The position numbers and the translations under genes are program-made. From NCBI GenBank assembly GCA_021821225.1, contig JAKACR010000047.1, positions 1 to 13,709 of the forward strand: a DNA stretch of 13,709 nucleotides, in the 5' to 3' direction. Position 1 is the first letter of the stretch. Every line of letters begins with the position of its first letter. Below, piece after piece: positions 6,593 through 13,532 of this stretch. The notes beneath the pieces are model-generated. The model worked only from the letters and a program-made list of their open reading frames with translations, ran no database searches and was not told the origin of the DNA. Origin of the DNA: Bacillota bacterium. Its GTDB lineage: Bacteria > Bacillota > Bacilli > Alicyclobacillales > SLC66.

Positions 6593-7896
6593 CCCGTCAC
6601 CCCCGCCTGCCGGCGCGCGCCAGCCTCGAACGGCGCGGCGGCGGCGTCTTGCGGACACAGCGCCATCGACTTTGCAGAGGCAACCGGCACAGCGGCAGCG
6701 GTCCGTTCGGCCGAGGCTGGCGCGTCGTCATTTGCGGCACCCGCATTGGTCGGCGCCGTGAAAACCCAGGCGGTGCCGCGCCGAAACGGCAGCGCCACAT
6801 CTTCAGGCCGCCCGCCGCGCAGCCACTCGCCGCGCGACCATACCGCCGCATGGCCGCCGACAGACGTCATGCGCGCAAGCATTCCCGCCACACCCCGTCC
6901 TCCCGCACTGCCGGCGCCGGGAGCCATGCCGCGACCATCGTCCGCCACAATCAACCGCAGCCCACCCGCTGCCGCAATCAGGTGGATATCCGCCCGTTTT
7001 GCGCCACTGTGACGCACCGCGTTGGTCACGCTCTCGCGCAGGCACATGGCGAGCGCCGCGCACGGCCATTGCTCTTCCGAATTATCCATCTCGTCCACCA
7101 TTTTGCAGGCGATGCCCGCCGCCTGCAAAATGCGCTGTGCGGCCTGCCATTCATGCGACAGGTCGGGCTGACTCATGTCCGCGATATACTGCCGCACACG
7201 GGCCAGTGACTCGCGTGCGGCCTGGCCCGCTTCGCGCGCCTCTTCTCGCGCTCTGCCAGGTTCCCGCTCAATGAGACGTTCAATCAGTTGCGCCTTGAGC
7301 GCGATCAACGACAGGTCGTGCCCGATCACGTCGTGCAGATCGCGGCTGATACGCTCGCGCTCTGCGGACTTGGTGAGCCGTTCAATCTGCTGATTGGCCT
7401 GTTCCAGCGCCACTTTGGCGGCCATCACGCGCCGCTGCCACAGAGAACCCGCGGCCACGGCGCTGGACACGACCAGTGCGCTCAGCAGGGAGGGCAGCTC
7501 CTGCGCCAGAAATGCGCCGAGTGTCGTATGCGTGACGGCCAGCCAAAGCCACGCCGCACTTGCGGCCACCGCGTCGATGGCCACAAGAACCCTCGCCAGC
7601 CTGCGCCCTCCATATCTGCTCGTCAGGAGGGCCGCCGGGTAAATGACCAGCCACGCGAATCCCGGATTGATCGCCACTTCGAGCAAGGCGGTGATCGCCA
7701 CCTCGGAGCAGGCGACGATCCATGGCCGTTTAACGCGAAACGACAGCACGTAGAGGACGGCGAACACCACGGTTCCCGCCGCCCCCGTCACCCGCTGCGC
7801 CACGGCGGGCGCGGTAAACGAGAACAGCAGCGGAACCACCAGTTCGATGAGGTAAATCCATCCCATCAGGCGAAATTCGCGCGGGAAAAGCCGCAC
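6589..7896 (-). CDS. DesK-like membrane sensor histidine kinase
   Basis: Residues 12-150 hold about five hydrophobic segments, giving a membrane sensor with almost no extracellular domain, as in DesK and other intramembrane-sensing kinases. A coiled linker (about 152-180) leads to the HisKA_3 box ERERISRDLHDVIGHDLSLI, with phospho-acceptor His188. The ATPase domain has the N box RESVTNAVRHSG, the G1 box VADDGRGM and G2 GGRGVAGM. GGAGG lies 7 bases before the GTG at 7896. Oddities: an insertion around residues 355-370 before the last strand, and about 53 Ala-rich residues after GTAWVFTAP (from 383) that DesK-type kinases lack. Paired with an ABC-2 ATPase and permease it matches the gene content of Bacillus yvfRSTU and, more loosely, lnrJKLMN. 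The signal is unknown; membrane damage or an amphiphilic compound is a reasonable guess. Confidence 0.9.
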   Translation of the reverse strand: MRLFPREFRLMGWIYLIELVVPLLFSFTAPAVAQRVTGAAGTVVFAVLYVLSFRVKRPWIVACSEVAITALLEVAINPGFAWLVIYPAALLTSRYGGRRLARVLVAIDAVAASAAWLWLAVTHTTLGAFLAQELPSLLSALVVSSAVAAGSLWQRRVMAAKVALEQANQQIERLTKSAERERISRDLHDVIGHDLSLIALKAQLIERLIEREPGRAREEAREAGQAARESLARVRQYIADMSQPDLSHEWQAAQRILQAAGIACKMVDEMDNSEEQWPCAALAMCLRESVTNAVRHSGAKRADIHLIAAAGGLRLIVADDGRGMAPGAGSAGGRGVAGMLARMTSVGGHAAVWSRGEWLRGGRPEDVALPFRRGTAWVFTAPTNAGAANDDAPASAERTAAAVPVASAKSMALCPQDAAAAPFEAGARRQAGVTG

Positions 7897-7922
7897 GTTC
7901 TCACCTCCGCAAGTTCAGTGTT

Positions 7923-7992
7923 GCACAGCCGCGTCACGCGGCGGTATGCGGCTGTGCCTGCGCAGCGGCGAAACACCCGTGCGAACGCAGGC
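7923..7992. other. Strong hairpins in the leader of the kinase gene
   Basis: GCACAGCCGC (7923-7932) pairs perfectly with GCGGCTGTGC (7948-7957). Within it CCGC/GCGG can form a competing smaller hairpin. Next to it GCCTGCG (7956-7962) can pair with CGCAGGC (7986-7992). The first hairpin ends about 20 bases before the kinase ribosome site. There is no T run, so it is not a normal terminator. It may stabilise or attenuate the transcript between the permease and kinase genes. The spacer 7897-8158 holds these hairpins, the MITE and no gene. Confidence 0.5.
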
Positions 7993-8010
7993 CACTTCAC
8001 GATGACCTAT

Positions 8011-8138
8011 GAGTCTGTCCGACGGGCCAAAATCAGCGTATAACCATTGAATGTTGCATGCATAATCACTCGATCCGAATGCATGGAAGCATCCATTTTG
8101 CATAAATACCCGTCAAAAATGCTTCGTCGGACAGACTC
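8011..8138. mobile_element. MITE with 14-bp inverted repeats and 4-bp target duplication
   Basis: The element begins GAGTCTGTCCGACG (8011-8024) and ends with the exact reverse complement (8125-8138). CTAT flanks it on both sides (8007-8010 and 8139-8142), which is what transposition leaves behind. The 128-bp element encodes no protein. Its interior is AT-richer than the neighbours and has short palindromes (GCATGCAT, ATGGA/TCCAT). It must have moved with a transposase encoded elsewhere. It lies between the permease stop and the kinase start, inside what would otherwise be one operon. The parent insertion sequence family is not recognised. Confidence 0.75.
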
Positions 8139-8172
8139 CTATCGCTCCTGCCGCAGGCCTATCGCTCCTGCC
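8138..8172. repeat. 15-bp direct repeat at the permease stop codon
   Basis: CCTATCGCTCCTGCC occurs at 8138-8152 and again at 8158-8172, 20 bases apart. The second copy contains the last permease codons and its TAG. The first copy abuts the right end of the MITE and carries its CTAT flank. It looks like a local tandem duplication of the gene end. Confidence 0.7.
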
Positions 8173-8899
8173 AGCGGAATGCGCGGGCCGCAAGCACAAT
8201 GGAGACCGCGCCGATGGCCAGCAACGCCCAGACATCACCGCGCGCCGCGACAAATCCCGTCTGATTCCAGGCCGCGCGCAGCAGGTCGATCACGTAGTAG
8301 AGCGGGAGCCAGTGCGCAAAATGGCGCAAGAACGCCGGAAATAGGGCGAGTGGAAACGTGGCGCCGGAAAACAGCAGCATGATGTTCAGCACCAGCGCGG
8401 ACAGTGCGGCGGCGGCCCGCGCATTTTTGGCCAGCGACGCCAGCAGGAGGCCAAACGGGAACAGCGCGAAGATCGACAGAACGACGGCGAGCGCGAGGCC
8501 CGATACGGATTTCGGCATGGACAGACCGAACAGCAAACGCCCTTCCACGACCATGACGGCCACACTGATCACAAACACGATCACCCCGTAGACCACATGG
8601 CTGCCAAGCACCGTCCACGGACGCACGGGCGTCGCCTGGTAGCGCTTCAAGATCCCCCGTTCCCTGTAGAGCGTGAGCGTCGTCCCAATCGTGTAGAGCG
8701 CGATGGTCAGCACATTGACGCCGATCCACGACGGCACGTACATTTCAGCGTACGGCACGCCATCCAGTTTCTGTTTTCCGAAAATCACGCCGAACAGCCA
8801 GATCATCAGCAGCGGATAGAGAAATGTCCAGAAAACAGCCTGCCTTTCGCGAAAGAACAGCCGCACCTCGCTTCGCGCCAGACTCACGAACGCCCTCAC
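8159..8899 (-). CDS. ABC-2 type transporter permease
   Basis: This 246-residue inner-membrane protein forms the pore of an ABC exporter with the ATPase just upstream. It shows the ABC-2 layout: an amphipathic N-terminus (RSEVRLFFRERQAVFW), a first membrane segment (FLYPLLMIWLFGVIFG), a short cytoplasmic loop with TLYRERGILKRYQATPV (the ERGTLKRLRxTP-type motif), then about five more membrane segments and the LFSGATFPLALFP turn near residues 180-195. The GTG at 8899 overlaps the ATPase stop by 4 bases (GTGA), so the two are translationally coupled. Only one permease gene is present, so a homodimer is likely, as in the yvfRS type; the lnr system has two. The substrate is unknown. Related systems export lipids, antibiotics or membrane-active compounds. 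Confidence 0.92.
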   Translation of the reverse strand: MRAFVSLARSEVRLFFRERQAVFWTFLYPLLMIWLFGVIFGKQKLDGVPYAEMYVPSWIGVNVLTIALYTIGTTLTLYRERGILKRYQATPVRPWTVLGSHVVYGVIVFVISVAVMVVEGRLLFGLSMPKSVSGLALAVVLSIFALFPFGLLLASLAKNARAAAALSALVLNIMLLFSGATFPLALFPAFLRHFAHWLPLYYVIDLLRAAWNQTGFVAARGDVWALLAIGAVSIVLAARAFRWQER

Positions 8900-9855
8900 A
8901 GGGCAGCCCCCCTCTCCCGCTTTACATCACCGGATGCGTCGCCGGATGCTGCGCCGCCGCCGGCCAGCATGACAAACAGATCGTCGAGCGTGCCCGCCGC
9001 AAAGCGCAGGTTGCGGATCCGCCAAGCGCGCTCCCTGGCCAGCATCAGCACGGCGAGAGCCACTTCCTGCACATCGTCCCCGTGGACGCGGATGGATCCG
9101 TCCACTTGCTCAGCCCGCCGTACGCAGGACAGGCCGGCAATCTCGTCCGTCGAAGCGTCCTCCGACAGAAAATCGAGATAATCCGCGGCAGCCATCTGCG
9201 CCACCAGGCGCTTGGGCTGGTCGAGCAGCGCCAGTTCCCCCTCCCTGAACATCGCGATTCGGTCGCACAACTGCTCCGCTTCTTCCATGTAATGCGTGGT
9301 CAGCACGACCGTCTTGCCCTGTCCGCGCAGGCTGCGGATCATCTCCCACAGTTCGCGCCGCGCCGCCGGATCGAGCCCTGTGCTCGGTTCATCGAGAAAG
9401 AGGATCTCCGGATCGTGCACGGCCGCCAGCGCCAGACTGACCCTCTGTTGCCAGCCGCCGGACAGATCCTTGAACGCCGTCTTCAAGTGCGGTTCAAGCC
9501 CCAGCGTGTCCACCAACCGCGGTATATTCAGCGGCCGCGCATAAAACGACGCAAACAGCGTGAGCGCCTCACCAACGCGCATCTTCTCCTGGATCGCCGT
9601 CATTTGGAATTGCACACCGATGCGTTCACGCAGACGATACGGTTGGCGCGCCGGATCAATACCCAGCACCTTCACACTGCCGCCGTCTCGCTTGCGCAGT
9701 CCTTCCATGATTTCGATCGTCGTCGTCTTGCCCGCTCCGTTCGGGCCGACAATGCCAAATATCTCTCCCTGCGCCACGTCGAAACTGACGCCGCGCACGG
9801 CCTCGCGCTCCCTGTAACGCTTGCGCAAATCACGCACGGCGATAGCCACTGTCAC
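8896..9855 (-). CDS. ABC transporter ATP-binding protein
   Basis: This 319-residue cytoplasmic ATPase powers the ABC-2 permease encoded next. Walker A is GPNGAGKTT (37-45), the Q loop VQFQMTAI (81-88), the signature LSGGWQQR (131-138), Walker [14 protein letters not shown] (151-163) and the H loop TTHYMEE (His188). All catalytic residues are present. The C-terminal 100 residues form the DrrA/CcmA-like extension usual for ABC-2 exporters (DUF4162-like). The start is a GTG with AGGAGGA 7 bases upstream; a second GTG two codons on is possible. It is the first gene of the exporter and two-component unit and lies just below the TGTCA palindrome. I could not place a convincing -10/-35 pair in the 74 bases between. 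Confidence 0.95.
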   Translation of the reverse strand: MTVAIAVRDLRKRYREREAVRGVSFDVAQGEIFGIVGPNGAGKTTTIEIMEGLRKRDGGSVKVLGIDPARQPYRLRERIGVQFQMTAIQEKMRVGEALTLFASFYARPLNIPRLVDTLGLEPHLKTAFKDLSGGWQQRVSLALAAVHDPEILFLDEPSTGLDPAARRELWEMIRSLRGQGKTVVLTTHYMEEAEQLCDRIAMFREGELALLDQPKRLVAQMAAADYLDFLSEDASTDEIAGLSCVRRAEQVDGSIRVHGDDVQEVALAVLMLARERAWRIRNLRFAAGTLDDLFVMLAGGGAASGDASGDVKRERGAAL

Positions 9856-9929
9856 GGTGAATTCCTCCTGTCGGCACTGTGCCTCCCCACCACTGTAGCA
9901 GTCGGGTGTGCCTTACAGACAGATCCGAT

Positions 9930-9969
9930 TGTCAGGAATTTGACATGACACTTGTCATGTCAAATTCCT
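9930..9969. promoter_or_regulatory. TGTCA/TGACA palindrome upstream of the ABC exporter operon
   Basis: AGGAATTTGACATGACA (9934-9950), a CT centre and its exact reverse complement (9953-9969) form a 17-bp perfect dyad. It contains TGACA TGACA on one arm and TGTCA TGTCA on the other, and a further TGTCA at 9930-9934 gives five pentamers in 33 bases. It directly follows the stop codon of the DUF4129 gene and lies about 75 bases before the ABC start. Without a T run it is a poor terminator. The repeated half-sites suggest an operator, most simply for the NarL-type regulator encoded in the same unit; this is inferred. Confidence 0.55.
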
Positions 9970-11275
9970 AATCCATGAGCTGCTCCCGCAAGGATGCGAC
10001 CGCTTCGTCCGAAACGTCCCGCTCCCCATACCGGACTGCTTCATAGTGCGCGATCAGGTCCATTTCGACATCCCGCCCGACGAAGTCCTGTTCCGCCAGT
10101 TCATCTCCCACCTGCGTCGGCGTGAGGTGCGAATGAAACGCATAGCCGTCCTTGATTGCACGGCGCACCGCGGCGCGATAAAGCCAGCGGACGCGGGCGC
10201 GGTTGTCCGGCAGTTCGGACCACCGCGGTTCTTGCGGCGTCCGGCGCCGGCGCGGCCCGGTCGTTTTCGCCGCACGGTCGGCGCGGTTCAGATGCTCCTG
10301 TTCATCCCTGTACGCCTGATCATTCGCGGCGGGCAAAGAGAGTTCGAGTGCGAGCAGCAGGCGACGCGCCAACCAGCGCAACAGCGCGATCAATCGTTTT
10401 TGCGCGAGATACAGACCGTACAGGAACGTAAACGCGAGAGCGACGAATATGATCGTCATGAAGATGTCCTGCACGATCGTCAGCCAAAGCGAAGGATGGC
10501 CTGTATGGCCAAAGGGGAAGTGTGGCCTACTCTGCGGATGCGGTCGCGTCGTCCGCACAGGCCGACGGTGGGGTGTGAGCAACGCTACAATCCACAGAAA
10601 AAAGTGCATGACGGCGAAAAAAGCGTTCCTTGTCCCGTTCGCAAGCTGTTTTATGCTTGCGATGACGACAATCGCAAGCCAAAGTCCAAGCACGTACAGT
10701 CGATTGCGGACAATCATGTCAAAAGCCAGTCCGCTTTTCCCGCCATCCTTGCGGTCAATTGCCGCGGCAAGCTTTTGTTCATTGATATACAGGAAAAAAA
10801 ACGCAATGCCGGCAAGGCCCGCAACATACAGCGGTGCGACCGCCGGGGCAAGGGCGGGGACGTTCGGAAAGACGGCGCCCGCCACCGCAAATATGGCGAT
10901 TCCCACAGTATACAGCGCGGAAGAATGGGTATCTCCCGCGACGTGGCGAACTCCTCGCAACCACGCGGCGACACTCGCGACCGCAAGCAACCAGACGGCG
11001 GGAGCCTGCGGGGAGAGAAGCCAGACAACCCCCGCCGCACACACCGCAGACAACACGAGATGCCAGAGTTGCCTGAGAACGCCCCCGGCCCGCAGCACCG
11101 CGCCGGCCATACCGAACCCGACGAGCAGCAGAACCGCGGCAGGCGCCGGATAGGCTGTCAGCCAAAAAGCATGCACTGCCAGAATGACGGGAGTCAGCAG
11201 CGTCACTTCAATCACCAGATGAAATGCGCTGCGCGCCACGGCGCGCATGGCGCCGCCGGACAACCATCCTGTCAT
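9968..11275 (-). CDS. Membrane protein with C-terminal DUF4129-like domain
   Basis: This 435-residue protein is third in the MoxR/DUF58 operon. Hydrophobic segments occur at about residues 18-40, 44-62, 70-88, 92-107, 120-136, 146-164, 193-211 and 216-233. A His/Arg/Pro-rich loop follows (235-260), then one more segment at 265-290. The cytoplasmic C-terminus (about 355-425) has RVRWLYRAAVRRAIKDGY and LTPTQVGDEL, matching the DUF4129 pattern. In many Bacilli this operon slot encodes a transglutaminase-like protein (DUF3488 plus transglutaminase core plus DUF4129). Here I see no Cys-His-Asp transglutaminase core, so it may be the membrane and DUF4129 part alone. The ATG overlaps the DUF58 stop by 4 bases. 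The stop codon overlaps the 9930-9969 palindrome. Function unknown; an envelope role is inferred from the operon. Confidence 0.75.
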   Translation of the reverse strand: MTGWLSGGAMRAVARSAFHLVIEVTLLTPVILAVHAFWLTAYPAPAAVLLLVGFGMAGAVLRAGGVLRQLWHLVLSAVCAAGVVWLLSPQAPAVWLLAVASVAAWLRGVRHVAGDTHSSALYTVGIAIFAVAGAVFPNVPALAPAVAPLYVAGLAGIAFFFLYINEQKLAAAIDRKDGGKSGLAFDMIVRNRLYVLGLWLAIVVIASIKQLANGTRNAFFAVMHFFLWIVALLTPHRRPVRTTRPHPQSRPHFPFGHTGHPSLWLTIVQDIFMTIIFVALAFTFLYGLYLAQKRLIALLRWLARRLLLALELSLPAANDQAYRDEQEHLNRADRAAKTTGPRRRRTPQEPRWSELPDNRARVRWLYRAAVRRAIKDGYAFHSHLTPTQVGDELAEQDFVGRDVEMDLIAHYEAVRYGERDVSDEAVASLREQLMD

Positions 11276-12375
11276 GACGACCCTCCCGTCGCCGCCGGAT
11301 CAGAAACCAGCGGCCAGAAATGGACCGTGTGCCCCAGCGATTCGAGCGTCTCCACGCGCTCGCGCATGGCGTCGCTGATAAACGCGCTGAGAATGAGGAT
11401 GTCACAGCCGGACTGCGCCAGATCGGCCTCGCGGGCCAACAACGCCTGAAACGATCCGTCAATGCGCATCGTCAGGCGGGCCATCATGCGCAGGAGATGA
11501 TCCAGGTGCCCATCGCCGGCGCCGGGCGACGCGCGGGCGACGTCCGCCTCGCCGGCGAGTCGCGCATTGGCGGCAAACCCCACCTGATTTCCGCGGTTCA
11601 CCGCAAGCGCGGTGACGCTTGCCGCGTAGGAAATCCCGTTCTCGATCAGGCCCGGATCGAGCACATCCTCCCACATGTCCTCTGTGCATTCGAAATTCAG
11701 GCAGATCATCAGTTCGCGGTCGACTGTATACTCCTGGCGGCGCACCATCAGCCTCCCGGTGCGGGCCGTCGCACCCCAGTGCACCATGCGTAACGGATCG
11801 CCCGGCTGATAATCGCGGGCGCCGACAGTCAAAAACGGGTCCTCAAGCAAAACCCGGCGCAGGCTGATCTCCCCGAGCAGGCGGTTGGCCGGATCGGGGA
11901 GTTCGGCCTGCGCGAAAATCCGCGGATAGACGTACAGTTCCGACTGCGGTTGCCACTGTTGCGTCAGCCGGACGAGACCGAGCAAATCCCCCGCGGTGAG
12001 CGCAACCGGATAAAGACGGTGGTATCCCCGCGCCCGGCACGTGATCGCGTGCCGCCGTGTAAAGCGCGTGCGGGACGGGAGACTGAACGCACTCTTGTGG
12101 TACTGGAACGACCTTCCCTGCGCCGTGATCATCTCCGCATTGCCGAAGAACTGCAGACCGCTGTCAAATTCAGCCTCCAAACGGACCCAACTGACAGGCC
12201 ACGGACTGCGGTTGGTCACGGTCTCAATCAGTTCCACATGTTCCCCGACAAAAGCGGTCGAGCGATCAAACCGCCTGTCATAGCCAAGCCCGCGCAATCC
12301 AGGGTATTTATACCACAGCGCCTGCGCCGCGCTGATTCCGAACGCGACAAGAACAACCCACCCGATCTGCATCAT
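11272..12375 (-). CDS. DUF58 domain-containing protein
   Basis: This 367-residue protein has one N-terminal membrane segment (residues 4-20) and a beta-rich middle region (about 38-135). The DUF58 signature ARDYQPGDPLRMVHW followed by GATARTGRLMVRRQE lies at residues 186-215; the family usually has RxYxxGDxxRxIDWxAxAR, so the common Asp-Trp is His-Trp here. The C-terminal part resembles a von Willebrand A-like fold (ELMICLNFE, then DILILSAFIS). DUF58 proteins are almost always encoded next to a MoxR ATPase, which is thought to act on them as a chaperone-like partner. The ATG at 12375 overlaps the MoxR stop by 4 bases (ATGA), and the same overlap links it to the next gene, so all three are translationally coupled. 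Confidence 0.9.
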   Translation of the reverse strand: MMQIGWVVLVAFGISAAQALWYKYPGLRGLGYDRRFDRSTAFVGEHVELIETVTNRSPWPVSWVRLEAEFDSGLQFFGNAEMITAQGRSFQYHKSAFSLPSRTRFTRRHAITCRARGYHRLYPVALTAGDLLGLVRLTQQWQPQSELYVYPRIFAQAELPDPANRLLGEISLRRVLLEDPFLTVGARDYQPGDPLRMVHWGATARTGRLMVRRQEYTVDRELMICLNFECTEDMWEDVLDPGLIENGISYAASVTALAVNRGNQVGFAANARLAGEADVARASPGAGDGHLDHLLRMMARLTMRIDGSFQALLAREADLAQSGCDILILSAFISDAMRERVETLESLGHTVHFWPLVSDPAATGGSS

Positions 12376-13334
12376 TCGGGCAGCAGCGCCGCTTCCGCGG
12401 GAACGGGGACGCTGCGGAGGATTTCCTGCAGGAGCTCCGCCTTTCGTCCACGGCGGGACGAAAGGGTGCTTCTGAGCACCATCCTGTGCTCCAGCACCGG
12501 CGCGGCCAACCGCAGCACATCATCCGGCACGACGTAGTCCCGCCCCCGCAAAGCGGCGTGCGCCTGCGCCGCGCGCAACAGCGCCTGGCTGCCGCGCGGA
12601 CTCACGCCAAGCGCCACCTCCTCGTGACGGCGCGTCTTCTCGACAATGGCGAGCAGATATTCCAGGATCTCGTCTGCGACGGCAAGCGATGCGCAGAAGG
12701 CTTGCGCCTCTTCAATCTCGCGCGCGCCGGCGACAGGCTCGACATGTTCGGGAGGATTCTCCACGCCGGAATTGCGCAAAATGGCCAGTCCTTCCTCGCG
12801 GGTAGGATAGGACACGCCGATTTTCATCAGAAAGCGGTCCAGTTGGGCTTCCGGCAAGGGAAACGTCCCTTGGCTCTCCACCGGGTTTTGCGTGGCCACG
12901 ACAAAAAAGGGGCGCGCGAGAAGCCGTGTCTCACCGTCCACCGTCACCTGCCGCTCTTCCATCGCTTCAAGCAGGCTCGATTGTGTGCGCGGTGTGGCGC
13001 GATTGATCTCGTCGGCCAGCAGGATATTGGTAAACACCGGCCCGGCCCGAAACTTGAAATCCCCTGACCGCTGGTCGTAAAAATGAATCCCCGTCAAATC
13101 GCCGGGCAACAGGTCGGGAGTGAACTGGATGCGCTTGAAGTCGCAGGCGAGCGCACGCGCCACAGACTTGGCCAGGAGTGTTTTTCCAGTCCCAGGAACA
13201 TCTTCCATAAGAATGTGCCCTTTTGCGACAATTCCGATGAACAGCATGTCGATGACCTCATCCTTGCCCACCACGGCGCGGTGGACACTCGTCCGCACCC
13301 GGTCCGCCAGTTCTTTGATTCGAGCGACGTTCAT
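12372..13334 (-). CDS. MoxR-family AAA+ ATPase
   Basis: This 320-residue cytoplasmic AAA+ ATPase shows VVGKDEVIDMLFIGIVAKGH, Walker A EDVPGTGKT (44-52), the MoxR block RIQFTPDLLPGDLTG, Walker B ILLADEINRA (104-113) and PRTQSSLLEAMEERQVT. Sensor 1 is ATQNPVESQGTFPLPEAQLD, and the lid domain carries GVSPRGSQALLRAAQA. All nucleotide-binding residues are present and the length is typical. MoxR proteins are chaperone-like and remodel partner complexes, here most likely the DUF58 and DUF4129 proteins. The ATG at 13334 is chosen; GGAGG lies 11 bases upstream, a little far, but a GTG at 13346 would touch it. It is the first gene of its operon, with a candidate promoter at 13382-13411 beside repeat copy B. 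Confidence 0.95.
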   Translation of the reverse strand: MNVARIKELADRVRTSVHRAVVGKDEVIDMLFIGIVAKGHILMEDVPGTGKTLLAKSVARALACDFKRIQFTPDLLPGDLTGIHFYDQRSGDFKFRAGPVFTNILLADEINRATPRTQSSLLEAMEERQVTVDGETRLLARPFFVVATQNPVESQGTFPLPEAQLDRFLMKIGVSYPTREEGLAILRNSGVENPPEHVEPVAGAREIEEAQAFCASLAVADEILEYLLAIVEKTRRHEEVALGVSPRGSQALLRAAQAHAALRGRDYVVPDDVLRLAAPVLEHRMVLRSTLSSRRGRKAELLQEILRSVPVPAEAALLPE

Positions 13335-13381
13335 AGTTCGCCGCACCTCCGGGACAATTGCCGTTCTATTCCATTCTCTAC

Positions 13382-13411
13382 ATCTTATCGAACGCTGGTC
13401 GATTCTGTCCA
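13382..13411 (-). promoter_or_regulatory. Candidate promoter of the moxR operon
   Basis: On the minus strand TGGACA (13411-13406) and TAAGAT (13387-13382) are separated by 18 bases. They lie about 48 bases before the ATG at 13334. The -35 hexamer directly abuts the left end of repeat copy B (13412). Match to consensus is moderate (5 of 6 and 4 of 6). Confidence 0.4.
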
Positions 13412-13532
13412 GGGGACATGTGATAAAGTCCGCTGTGCAGGCGATCTGATTCCAGATATAGCGTTTGAGGCATCAGTCAAACGCATATCTACTGTCACTC
13501 GCCTGCTGGAATTTGGATTATCACATGTCCCC
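13412..13532. repeat. Palindromic repeat element, copy B
   Basis: This 121-bp element has the same ends as copy A: GGGGACATGTGATAA (13412-13426) and its reverse complement (13518-13532). Inner pairs are AGGCGA/TCGCCT (13439-13444 with 13499-13504), AGATAT/ATATCT (13454-13459 with 13485-13490, one bulged A) and GCGTTTGA/TCAAACGC (13461-13468 with 13477-13484), with loop GGCATCAG. Its reverse complement aligns with copy A end to end. The arms differ from copy A yet still pair, so structure rather than sequence is kept. It lies between the 3' end of the upstream gene and the moxR promoter. Confidence 0.85.

Noticed and set aside
7915..8103. 62-residue minus-strand frame through the MITE
   Set aside because: It lies mostly inside the MITE and the hairpin leader, has no ribosome site and gives no protein-like conservation pattern.
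9914..9934. Possible GlnR/TnrA site near the TGTCA palindrome
   Set aside because: TGTCA and TGACA on the minus strand are separated by 6 bases rather than 7, so the consensus spacing fails.
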